From JAXMEB01 sp046348545 (GTDB taxonomy: Bacteria > Pseudomonadota > Gammaproteobacteria > Berkiellales > Berkiellaceae), in the NCBI GenBank assembly GCA_046348545.1, contig JAXMEB010000002.1, positions 558,001 to 622,000 of the forward strand: a stretch of DNA of 64,000 nucleotides. Direction: 5' to 3'. The notes beneath the pieces are model-generated. The model was not told the DNA's origin, did not search any database, and saw nothing but the letters and a program-made list of their open reading frames with translations. The translations under genes were made by a program, and so were the position numbers. This document shows positions 36,599 through 43,805 of the stretch, piece after piece. Each line of letters opens with the position of its first letter. Positions within the stretch are counted from its first letter, which is position 1.

Positions 36599-37635
36599 TA
36601 CCGGTCAAGGCGGAGAATTTGCATGTTGGGACGGCGCAGAATGAATATCAATACCGTAAATCAGTTGAGAGCCAAGAAAGCGGGGTGATGTTGGGGGCAA
36701 CGAGCCCGGCTTATGATGCAGCGCGCAGCATGGATGAATCTTTCAAAAACTTGAAAACCGTAGACAACGATGGTCTAAAGGTATTAGCGGGCATCAATAT
36801 TGCGACGCAGGCTGCTAACCTGAATGAAATGGGGCAAGGGATTCAGACGGCTTGGAAAACAGACGGTGAGATGCCGTTGGATTCAGTGGTAAAAGGGACG
36901 GCAAACATTGGGGTTCAGATGTTTGAAGATTGGCGGGAAGTGGGAATCACCAAAGCCGTTCTACCGGTTATAGAGACGCATCGATTTGAGTTAGTGCTTC
37001 AGGGTAAAGGAAAAGACTCAGATGCGGTGATGACGGGGGTACAGCTTAAGGCTAAAGAAGCGGATTTCGATATTGAAGGCGATTTGCATTTGAATGCGGC
37101 CACGAATGAACGCACGGAAGTAGCCTTGCATCGCAGCGAGACGGTTTCGCTGGGTGCATCCGTTGGATTACAGGGTAAGGTGAGCATCACCGGGCAAGGT
37201 TCTCAGCAGCGAACCGATGTGAATTCAGTGGACCTGACACACACCTCAACGCATTTTGATATCGGGGCTTTTAATCTGAAAACCGGCGGTGATGTCACGT
37301 TAAACGGTGCGTTAGTCGATGCTAAACACCTTCAAGCGAAGATTGGTGGTGATTTAGAGGTGACGAGCTTACAAGACCGAAGCACGTATACGAGTCAAGA
37401 CAAGCAACTGCAATTTAGTTTTTCCATCCCCATTGAAGCGGGCGTAGCTAAAGCGAATGCAGCGAAGAATCAAAATACGCTCGATTACCATCAAAACACC
37501 GTCACCGAGCAGAGTGGATTTCAAATTGGGGAAGAGGGTTCTCATGTTGAAGTTCAAGGGCATACGATTTTCACAGGCGCTATCTTTGATGTCGCGTTAT
37601 CAGCCATTAGCGCGGGATTACATGTAAAGCTTTAA
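36595..37635 (+). CDS. orphan FHA fragment, module 2 (truncated)
   Basis: A 346-residue partial duplicate of the FHA middle region, matching the main gene from the VKAENL repeat (33779) to SAISAGLH (about 35055). It carries the in-frame 264-bp deletion joined at AGCGGGGTGATG. There is no signal peptide or TPS domain, so it cannot be secreted alone. Its TTG start overlaps the lipoprotein stop (AATTGATA) and AAAGGGAA lies just upstream. The match to FHA ends at 37623; after five unrelated residues the frame stops just before an IS481-family insertion, and the lipase-like domain is missing. Confidence 0.7.
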   Translation: MIPVKAENLHVGTAQNEYQYRKSVESQESGVMLGATSPAYDAARSMDESFKNLKTVDNDGLKVLAGINIATQAANLNEMGQGIQTAWKTDGEMPLDSVVKGTANIGVQMFEDWREVGITKAVLPVIETHRFELVLQGKGKDSDAVMTGVQLKAKEADFDIEGDLHLNAATNERTEVALHRSETVSLGASVGLQGKVSITGQGSQQRTDVNSVDLTHTSTHFDIGAFNLKTGGDVTLNGALVDAKHLQAKIGGDLEVTSLQDRSTYTSQDKQLQFSFSIPIEAGVAKANAAKNQNTLDYHQNTVTEQSGFQIGEEGSHVEVQGHTIFTGAIFDVALSAISAGLHVKL

Positions 37636-37641
37636 ATCAAA

Positions 37642-38817
37642 TCTGACACATCCTGTATATCAACTAGAATTAAAATGTAAAAGTATTTAACTCTGAGAAT
37701 ACAGGAGTGTCATAAATGACCTTAGCAGAAAAAGTAATCAAGCCCAAATTAGGCGTCTTAGAACTGGCAAAACATCTAGGTAACGTATCCCAAGCGTGCA
37801 AAGCCATGGGTTACAGTCGAGACACCTTCTATCGGTATAAGAAACTTTATGAGACTGGCGGTGAAGAGGCATTGCAAGATCTAAGCCGCAAAAAACCGAA
37901 TGAAAAGAATCGTGTCCCAGAATATGTAGAAGAAGCTGTCGTTGGGCTGGCAATCGAAAATCCTTCCTTGGGGCAATGGAGAGCAGCGAATGAGCTTACG
38001 CAGAGGGGAATCCTGGTTTCTTCTAGTGGGGTTCGCTCAGTGTGGCTCCGTCATGACCTAGAAACCTTCAAGAAACGCCTAAAAGCGCTTGAGGCTAAGG
38101 TAGCTCAGGAAGGGTTCATATTAACCGAAGAGCAACTGGCAGCGCTTGAAAAGCTGAAAGAAAAGAAAGAGGCGAATGGTGAAATTGAGACGGAACATCC
38201 GGGCTACCTTGGTTCTCAAGATACCTACTACGTGGGGACAATCAAAGGCCGCATTTATCAGCAAACATTTGTTGATACCTACAGTCGAGTTGCGATGGCT
38301 AAGCTATATACGGATAAGTCAGCGATTACGGCGGCGGATATGCTCAATGACAAGGTTTTACCATGGTTTGAAGAGCAAGGGATCCCATTATTGAGGATCT
38401 TAACAGACCGAGGAACAGAATACTGTGGAAAAATTGAGAATCATGCCTATCAGCTTTATTTAGCTATTGAAAACATTGACCATTCCAAAACAAAAGTTCG
38501 CCATCCGCAAACAAACGGTATATGCGAACGTTTTCATAGAACCATCAAGGAAGAATTTTACGACATCACATTCAGGAAGAAAATCTATAAGGATTTGAAT
38601 GAATTGCAGATGGATGTCAACTTTTGGATGGAAAAATACAACAAACTTAGGCCTCACTCAGGGCGTTTCTGCTATGGCAAAACGCCTTTCAAAACTTTTG
38701 AAGATGCCAAGCATATTGCAATTGAAAAAAATCTTGGTAATCTATACGAGACATCAGACAGCTTAACCTGGCTGACAATGCCAGAGAAAACTGTCTGATC
38801 AGTATGGGTGTGTCAGA
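37642..38817 (+). mobile_element. IS481-family insertion sequence
   Basis: The 1176-bp element has short inverted ends (TCTGACACATCC left; TCTGACACACCC as the reverse complement of the right end). It is flanked by a 5-bp direct repeat TCAAA (37637-37641 and 38818-38822). It sits between FHA fragment 2 and its lipoprotein. Confidence 0.85.
37716..38798 (+). CDS. IS481-family transposase
   Basis: A 360-residue DDE transposase. An N-terminal helix-turn-helix (NVSQACKAMGYSRDTFYRY) precedes the rve-type catalytic core, with GSQDTYYVGTIKGR carrying the first Asp, ILTDRGTEYCG the second and HPQTNGICERFHRT the Glu. A coiled linker (KKRLKALEAKV) separates the two. CAGGAG lies eight bases before the ATG. 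The gene is intact and fills the element, so the element may still be able to move. Confidence 0.93.
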   Translation: MTLAEKVIKPKLGVLELAKHLGNVSQACKAMGYSRDTFYRYKKLYETGGEEALQDLSRKKPNEKNRVPEYVEEAVVGLAIENPSLGQWRAANELTQRGILVSSSGVRSVWLRHDLETFKKRLKALEAKVAQEGFILTEEQLAALEKLKEKKEANGEIETEHPGYLGSQDTYYVGTIKGRIYQQTFVDTYSRVAMAKLYTDKSAITAADMLNDKVLPWFEEQGIPLLRILTDRGTEYCGKIENHAYQLYLAIENIDHSKTKVRHPQTNGICERFHRTIKEEFYDITFRKKIYKDLNELQMDVNFWMEKYNKLRPHSGRFCYGKTPFKTFEDAKHIAIEKNLGNLYETSDSLTWLTMPEKTV

Positions 38818-38840
38818 TCAAATTTGAATTTTTACAAATT

Positions 38841-39215
38841 ATGGGAATCACAAGAATAAAATTTGCTTGCTTACTGCTACTACTTTCAAAGTATACCGCA
38901 TTTATTTTTTTATTTTGCATTACTGGTTGTGCTAAGCCATTTCAGCCACCACCATATCCATATGAATACTGGTATAAGAAGGGTGTTAGTGTTGAAGAAG
39001 TTCAGCAAGCAATGAAGGAGTGTGAATATTCGATCTATGAAAGTATCGAGCGCTTTACTGAGTATAATGAGATGGCTAAAAAGCATATTTGTATGATGAA
39101 GAAAGGGTTTAAATATAACGGAGAATATGGCACATATTGCCATCAATATCCTAACCTCCCTGCCTGTGTCGAAGCGAGGGAAGAGGCTGCTAAGAAATCA
39201 AACAAAGGGAATTGA
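38841..39215 (+). CDS. Cys-rich lipoprotein, FHA-associated family, copy 2
   Basis: A 124-residue lipoprotein with a long hydrophobic leader ending FLFCITGCAKPF. The mature part carries PPPYPYEYW, VQQAMKECEYS, HICMMKKGFKYNGEYGTYC and YPNLPACVEAREE. The first part is clearly different from copy 1, while the last 28 residues and the following DNA are almost identical. That marks a recombination boundary. The ATG at 38841 is 23 bases right of the IS481 element; without the element it would follow FHA fragment 2 closely. A role as a partner or immunity protein is inferred only from position. Confidence 0.72.
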   Translation: MGITRIKFACLLLLLSKYTAFIFLFCITGCAKPFQPPPYPYEYWYKKGVSVEEVQQAMKECEYSIYESIERFTEYNEMAKKHICMMKKGFKYNGEYGTYCHQYPNLPACVEAREEAAKKSNKGN

Positions 39216-39890
39216 TACCGGTCAAGGCGGAGAATTTGCATGTTGGGACCGCGCAGAATGAATATCAATACCGTAAATCAGTTGAGAGCCAAGAAAGCGG
39301 GGTGATGTTGGGGGCAACGAGTCCGGCTTATGATGCAGCGCGCAGTATGGATGAATCTTTCAAAAACCTGAAAACCGTAGACAACGATGGTTTGAAAGTA
39401 TTAGCGGGCATGAATATTGCGACGCAGGCTGCTAACCTGAATGAAATGGCGCAAGGGATTCAGACGGCTTGGAAAACAGAGGGTGAGATGCCGTTGGATT
39501 CAGTGGTGAAAGGGACGGCGAACATTGGGGTTCAGATGTTTGAAGACTGGCGGGAAGTGGAAATCACCAAAGCCATTCTGCCGGTTATAGAGACGCATCG
39601 ATTTGAGTTAGTGCTTCAGGGGAAAGGAAAAGACTCAGGGGGGGGGGGGATGACGGGGGTACAGCTTAAGGCTAAAGAAGCAGATTTCGATATTGAAGGC
39701 GATTTGCATTTGAATGCGGCCACGAATGAACGCACAGAGGTAGCCTTACATCGCAGCGAGACGGTTTCGTTGGGTGCTTCGGTGGGGTTACAGGGTAAGG
39801 TGAGCATCACGGGGCAAGGCTCTCAGCAGCGAACCGATGTGAATTCAGTGGACCTGACACACACCTCAACGCATTCCCCATTGAAGCGGG
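39212..39890 (+). pseudogene. orphan FHA fragment, module 3, first part (broken by 172-bp deletion)
   Basis: It matches the same FHA segment as module 2 and has the same 264-bp deletion and the same TTG start overlapping a lipoprotein stop. A 12-G tract (39638-39649) replaces the nine bases gatgcggtg, adding one residue in frame. At about 39875 a further 172 bases present in the other copies (34694-34865 in the main gene) are missing, which shifts the frame. The original frame then runs to a chance stop at 40093. The true continuation is the next entry. Confidence 0.7.
39638..39649 (+). repeat. 12-G homopolymer tract in FHA module 3
   Basis: Twelve consecutive G replace the sequence gatgcggtg found in the two other copies. 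The change is +3 bases and keeps the frame. Tracts of this length commonly vary by slippage; a sequencing error is the alternative. Confidence 0.8.
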
Positions 39891-39891
39891 T

Positions 39892-41241
39892 GTGGCTAAA
39901 GCGAATGCAGCGAAGAATCAAAATACAGTCGACTATCACCAGAACACCGTCACCGAGCAGAGTGGATTTCAAATTGGAGAAGAGGGTTCTCATGTTGAAG
40001 TTCAAGGGCATACCACTTTCACCGGTGCTATCTTTGATGTGGCGTTATCAGCCATTAGCGCGGGATTACATTATTTCAGTACGGGTACTTTAACCACGCA
40101 AGATATTCAAAACGAAGCCTCTGCTCATGCGAGCGCCAAAGGCTTTAGTCTAAGCGAGGATATGGTCACTCAGGGGGCTTATGGCGCCACCAAGGCCCTT
40201 GCTAAGAATACGTTGCTCAACGCCAATCTCTCTGAGAGCGACCAATCACTCACTCGCACCGCGCTGAGTGAAGGGGAATACCACATCACGAATGAAGCTG
40301 AGCAACTGGAGCGTACGGGCCAAACCGCAGAGCAAACTATTGAGAACTTGAATCACGATATCAGCAATGCGCACACTCCGCTCAAATCACTCAATCCCAG
40401 CCAACTTGCAGAGGAAACCAAAGCCATGCAAGCTATCAAACAAGATGCCTACGACAACGTTACCTATCATGCCGATGGGGCGTATGAGGTCATTCACAAA
40501 AGCGGTATTCATGAAGTCTTTGCGGGTGAAGGAGGGGTTGCTTTGCATACTAAAATCTCCTCAGAAGATGAGATGAATTTAGCAGCAGATGGTAAACTGC
40601 ATCTTGCATTCAATGGGATTAACAATGATATTGATGCGGCAGCAAAGTATGCATTGCAGCACAGCACAGCGGAAGGTGGCCCTCAATATTTTGTTCATTT
40701 CGAAAATGCCAAAACCACTATCGGAGAGTTAATGGTTGCAGCGTATCAGAAGTTTTTCGAAAATAGCTTCTTTGGGATGACGGCTTCATCTAAAAAGCTA
40801 GATCAATTCATGGATACCCATGGTCAGGAAGGACTTCATCTCGATGCACACAGTCGAGGTGGTATGACGGTGGGTAATGCGCTTGAGCAACGGGTCAAAG
40901 ATCCAGAGAACAAAGGTAGCTTAAGTGGCACGACCATATCATTCTATGGTCCAGCCTATAATGCAGAAAAAGCAGATAAGCTTCTAGCTCAGCTCCAATA
41001 CCGGTATAACATCGAAGATGCAGGTACTAAAGAACAAATGAAGCTTAAACTCGAAAATCATTTTGCTGACCCCGTCGGTACTTGGATTGGCGGCAATCCT
41101 GCAACAGGAGGTGCATTGCCAGAAGGGATGAGTGTTGGAGAGGCAAGATTACATTCTTTGGGTGGAGAACATACTCCTCATAATTGTTATGGGAAGGCAA
41201 CTCACCAGGATTGCACACCTTATTGGCCAAATAAAACATGA
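39892..41241 (+). CDS. orphan FHA fragment, module 3, C-terminal part with lipase-like domain
   Basis: A 449-residue frame continuing the module after the deletion. It reads through the junction at which the main gene is frameshifted (EQLERTGQTAEQTIENLNHD), so it shows the intact form of that region. It then gives the same DAHSRGGMTVGNAL, FADPVGTWIGG and a His tail. After MSVG the sequence diverges from the main gene: RLHSLGGEHTPHNCYGKATH and an end at CTPYWPNKT. A GTG at 39892 is the only nearby start and has no convincing ribosome site, so this may be a silent donor for recombination. A lipoprotein gene overlaps the stop. Confidence 0.7.
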   Translation: MAKANAAKNQNTVDYHQNTVTEQSGFQIGEEGSHVEVQGHTTFTGAIFDVALSAISAGLHYFSTGTLTTQDIQNEASAHASAKGFSLSEDMVTQGAYGATKALAKNTLLNANLSESDQSLTRTALSEGEYHITNEAEQLERTGQTAEQTIENLNHDISNAHTPLKSLNPSQLAEETKAMQAIKQDAYDNVTYHADGAYEVIHKSGIHEVFAGEGGVALHTKISSEDEMNLAADGKLHLAFNGINNDIDAAAKYALQHSTAEGGPQYFVHFENAKTTIGELMVAAYQKFFENSFFGMTASSKKLDQFMDTHGQEGLHLDAHSRGGMTVGNALEQRVKDPENKGSLSGTTISFYGPAYNAEKADKLLAQLQYRYNIEDAGTKEQMKLKLENHFADPVGTWIGGNPATGGALPEGMSVGEARLHSLGGEHTPHNCYGKATHQDCTPYWPNKT

Positions 41242-41597
41242 GCAATTTGAAAAGGTACTCAAGCAGGTTCGGGTCCATGTTATTTCTAATCGTTAGTTTG
41301 AGCGCCTGTACGAATAAATTGTTTCAGCCACCTCCGTATGCATATGAACAATGGATAAAAAAAAACATCTCGATTGAGATGGTAAAAGCAGACATGATGG
41401 ATTGTAAATATCCTAACGTTTATATTGCAAGTCCTTCTATAGACCATAATGAGTATGCAAAGATGCAGCTTTGTATGCAAAAAAAAGGGTATAGATATAA
41501 AAGTAATTTAGGTACATTTTGTACACTTTATCCCAATCTTCCCGCCTGTGTCGAAACGAGAGAAGCTTCTGCGAAAGGAGCGGTGAAGGGGCACTAA
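41238..41597 (+). CDS. Cys-rich lipoprotein, FHA-associated family, copy 3
   Basis: A 119-residue lipoprotein with a signal ending LIVSLSACTNKLF. The mature part has the family pattern: PPPYAYEQW, VKADMMDCKYP, MQLCMQKKGYRYKSNLGTFC and YPNLPACVETREA. The ATG overlaps the FHA module 3 stop (ATGA), giving the same exoprotein-then-lipoprotein coupling as copy 1. Both the FHA tail and the lipoprotein differ from copy 1, as expected for a co-varying pair. Its function is unknown; immunity is my inference. Confidence 0.75.
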   Translation: MSNLKRYSSRFGSMLFLIVSLSACTNKLFQPPPYAYEQWIKKNISIEMVKADMMDCKYPNVYIASPSIDHNEYAKMQLCMQKKGYRYKSNLGTFCTLYPNLPACVETREASAKGAVKGH

Positions 41598-41853
41598 TGG
41601 TTGCAGGGGCCGGCCCCTACATTTTGGTAGACTTGTCCGCGGCAATCCGAGCACTGGCGGAGTTATACCAGAAGGTGAAAACAGGAGACGTTGAAGGGCC
41701 CTGAATTTGCTTCACTGCGAAGAGCATACACCATCTTCTTGTGGCGAATCTTAAAATGCGAGAAGCTTCCGGATTGGCCCGCTTTATGTCAACTAGACGA
41801 GGATACCGTTATGCTATCTGACCCCAGTTCGGGTTTTTTTGGGATATATCGTC

Positions 41854-41902
41854 ATCCCGCACAGCGGTCATCACACGAAGTGTGTAGCGTCTGATGCGGG
41901 AT
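41854..41902 (+). repeat. palindromic repeat element, copy A
   Basis: ATCCCGCA and TGCGGGAT enclose a hairpin whose centre is CACAC-GAA-GTGTG. The 56-nt unit 41851-41906 matches the reverse complement of 41990-42045. Several differences are compensatory within the stems. The sequence resembles widespread REP-like elements. Confidence 0.7.
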
Positions 41903-41993
41903 CCAGACTTTTATCAAATCTCAGCTAATAATTTGATTGCTGATATTTTTAAAGGCTGAATCGCATAAGCGGCCAAGGCCGCGTGAATACTAG

Positions 41994-42042
41994 ATTCCGC
42001 ATCAAACGCTGCGCACTTTGTGCGCTTATCGCTGTGCGGAAT
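41994..42042 (-). repeat. palindromic repeat element, copy B (inverted)
   Basis: ATTCCGCA and TGCGGAAT enclose GCGCAC-TTT-GTGCGC. Read on the reverse strand it aligns without gaps to copy A. The outer stem keeps pairing where the base differs (C/G to T/A). The two copies lie about 85 bases apart in inverted orientation in a decayed non-coding stretch. Confidence 0.7.
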
Positions 42043-42073
42043 GACGTCATTACAAACCAACCCCGCCTTCAAA

Positions 42074-42241
42074 AACTCCGAACTGAGGTTATCTGAAACC
42101 ATCGACACCTGGAGAGACCAAATCAGACAAGAAGGTATGGAACAAGGTATGCAGTTATCTATCCCCCAACTACAGAGCATTATCCAAAATAGCCTCTCTG
42201 CTGAAAGCATTGAGGATATTTTTAACCTCACTGAAGCCTAG
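42074..42241 (+). pseudogene. possible C-terminal remnant of an Rpn/PD-(D/E)XK family protein
   Basis: The frame encodes SETIDTWRDQIRQEGMEQGM and ends FNLTEA. The RQEGMEQGM pattern resembles C-terminal tails of Rpn-family recombination-promoting nucleases. Upstream it runs into palindromic repeat B and has no catalytic domain. The assignment rests on a short, low-complexity match. Confidence 0.3.
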
Positions 42242-42311
42242 ATAATAAAGAATTCGTGCTTAGAATATCGCCATGTTCGGCGGCATAATCCATAACAAAG
42301 GTTCGGCGGGC

Positions 42312-42365
42312 ATGCCCGCCTGCGTTGAGGCTCGTTCAGAGAAGGCGCGAAGCAAGAAGGTCTGA
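42312..42365 (+). pseudogene. remnant of an FHA-associated lipoprotein 3' end
   Basis: The codons read MPACVEARSEKARSKKV then stop, matching the family end NLPACVEAREEAAKK. Nothing of the rest of the gene remains upstream. It is evidence for a further, lost module on the same strand as copies 1-3. Confidence 0.6.
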
Positions 42366-42395
42366 ATATTGCTTCGCGATTGATAGGACTAGCTT

Positions 42396-43244
42396 CTATT
42401 TTGCCTCTAGTCGCACGTTTGTATTGATAAAGTCTTTTGATTTCAATACCGCTTCATTTTCTGACATGGTATTAGGTATGGCCATCTCGTAAGTTACAAC
42501 ACCAAAATTGTCAGATCCAGAATATCCTTGAAGATACATTAACCATTTCATTCTGCCTAGTGTGTAGACGGCGGCAAAGCCTTCAGTATTATATTCTTTA
42601 TTGCTTTGTTTCCATTTACTTAAAATTCTGTATCCAGTCTTATTAGTCGAAAATTGATGATCTGCGAATTTTACAAATTGGTTGAGAGAGTCTTTGCTTT
42701 TAATCGCATAAATAACAATAAATCGCTCCAAATATGACGTTTCAGTTGCATCACTTGGCCAAAAAAGAGCAACCGGTCTCTTCCCGCTGCGGAATTCCTC
42801 TAGTGACTCAGTTGGGACAAAATTAGCAGGCTGTCTGATATCCATATAGGTGGTTGGCTTTAATTCTGGATTGATGGGAATAGGAAAATGAATTTCATCA
42901 TCCTTAGCCAGAGGCAAAGCTTTGACGCAAGCGGGTAATAGCGGATAGTTTTTGCAAAATGTTCCCAACTTTCCTGTATACTCAAATCCTTTTTTTTCCA
43001 TGCAAAGTTGAATGGCTGCTATTTTATTATTATCCGGTTCTCTCCCTGCGCCTTCAGGGCTTGGATACCCGCACTCTTTCATTGCTTTTTGTGTTTCCTC
43101 GATCGAAGTATTTTTTCGATGCCATTTTTTATAAGCAGAAAAGGGTTCATAGGTTGCTGGGTTAACGACTTGATAAACCCCACACCCTGAAATCGCAATA
43201 CTTATTCCAACTAGAAATGTGAATTTTTTAATAGACATTGACAT
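42396..43244 (-). CDS. FHA-associated lipoprotein, copy 4, with extra C-terminal domain
   Basis: A 282-residue lipoprotein with signal peptide and lipobox AISGC. Residues about 30-115 carry the family pattern: YEPFSAYKKW, TQKAMKECGYP, IQLCMEKKGFEYTGKLGTFC and YPLLPACVKA. Unlike copies 1-3 it continues for about 165 residues (RPVALFWPSDATETSY, FAAVYTLGRMKWLMYLQGY), a domain I do not recognise. It lies on the opposite strand, just after a second small lipoprotein gene (11-base gap), so the pair is probably one operon. No FHA fragment is attached. It could be a stand-alone relative that gave rise to, or arose from, the module lipoproteins. Confidence 0.75.
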   Translation of the reverse strand: MSMSIKKFTFLVGISIAISGCGVYQVVNPATYEPFSAYKKWHRKNTSIEETQKAMKECGYPSPEGAGREPDNNKIAAIQLCMEKKGFEYTGKLGTFCKNYPLLPACVKALPLAKDDEIHFPIPINPELKPTTYMDIRQPANFVPTESLEEFRSGKRPVALFWPSDATETSYLERFIVIYAIKSKDSLNQFVKFADHQFSTNKTGYRILSKWKQSNKEYNTEGFAAVYTLGRMKWLMYLQGYSGSDNFGVVTYEMAIPNTMSENEAVLKSKDFINTNVRLEAK

Positions 43245-43255
43245 CTTGTCCTTCT

Positions 43256-43450
43256 TTATTTTTTATCAGAGGAGATAGATTTTGCTTCAGCGATTTGGCC
43301 ACCATGTACTATTTTACATTCCTCATCGTAAGGATGTCCGTAACAGACATGAGCGCCGTAGTTGGCGGTTGAATCAAACGCTGGTTTGAGTGAAGTGCAG
43401 CCAGACAGGAATAACATGGATAAGCAAAAAGTGGTTACTTTCGAAATCAT
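43256..43450 (-). CDS. small lipoprotein with HVCYG motif
   Basis: A 64-residue lipoprotein (signal MISKVTTFCLSMLFLSGC). The mature part contains YGAHVCYGHPYDEECKIV. This resembles the variable tails of the FHA proteins (TTVHNCYGKPSREACEKF and TPHNCYGKATHQDC): His-x-Cys-Tyr-Gly followed by a second Cys. The likeness may be chance, or the protein may mimic the toxin tail. AAAAGG precedes the ATG. The copy 4 lipoprotein follows after 11 bases and a MITE copy lies just upstream (43480), so its promoter may be affected. Confidence 0.6.
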   Translation of the reverse strand: MISKVTTFCLSMLFLSGCTSLKPAFDSTANYGAHVCYGHPYDEECKIVHGGQIAEAKSISSDKK

Positions 43451-43479
43451 TTAATTGGAACCTTTTTTATAGTTGTAGT

Positions 43480-43607
43480 TATACCCTTCACAGCTGAATT
43501 TTCGGGGTTGTTGCCTTCGCGATTCTCACCGCAGTCATGTACTTTGTGTACACTCTTGCGTCTCGAACGCTCGGCGCCTACCCGAAAAATCATCTGTTGT
43601 GGGTATA
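43480..43607 (-). mobile_element. 128-bp MITE-like element, copy 2
   Basis: Same length and ends (TATACCC...GGGTATA) as copy 1 at 19035-19162, in the opposite orientation, with two differences. It lies 29 bases upstream of a small lipoprotein gene and is not in a recognisable coding frame. Confidence 0.75.
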
Positions 43608-43655
43608 TTAATCTAATCGCCTGTGTACAAACCGATTAACCGAGAAGATGCAACA

Positions 43656-43727
43656 ATGCGGATCAAGACCATACTAAACAGGATCCAATTATTCAAGATG
43701 TTTTTTGCCGCCTTTAAATTCTGCTAA
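43656..43727 (+). pseudogene. possible N-terminal fragment of an ISL3-like transposase
   Basis: A 23-codon frame starts MRIKTILNRIQLFKMFF and stops at once. The start resembles ISL3-type transposases (xxKTILNxxxxFK). The rest is absent, and the surrounding 43608-43805 contains no other gene. The match is short and could be coincidence. Confidence 0.3.
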
Positions 43728-43805
43728 ATAGGCTGGTTGACGTAAATTCACTTGTCACGGAAATAGGTTACTTGTTGGAAGGTGGTTCAAACACCAACTT
43801 AATTT

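Larger units (their letters stand above)
41598..42395. other. decayed intergenic region after module 3
   Basis: This 798-base stretch holds no convincing intact gene. Its left part (41598-41820) is richer in G and C than the flanks and has a short open frame (DLSAAIRALAELYQKVKTGD) broken by stops, origin unknown. The centre holds the two palindromic elements. The right part holds an open frame at 42020-42241 and a lipoprotein tail at 42312-42365. It looks like a graveyard of earlier modules or insertions. Confidence 0.55.

Noticed and set aside
33779..41140. Repeated FHA segments considered as a CRISPR-like or tandem array
   Set aside because: The repeats are kilobase-scale coding duplicates with genes between them, not short regular repeats and spacers.
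41820..41840. ACCCCAGTTCGGGTTTTTTT as a terminator
   Set aside because: The stem has only four base pairs and no gene ends just upstream.
41598..41894. Short open frames DLSAAIRALAELYQKVKTGD and LRRAYTIFLWRILKCEK
   Set aside because: They are broken by stops, match no family that I can recall and overlap the palindromic element, so I do not call genes.
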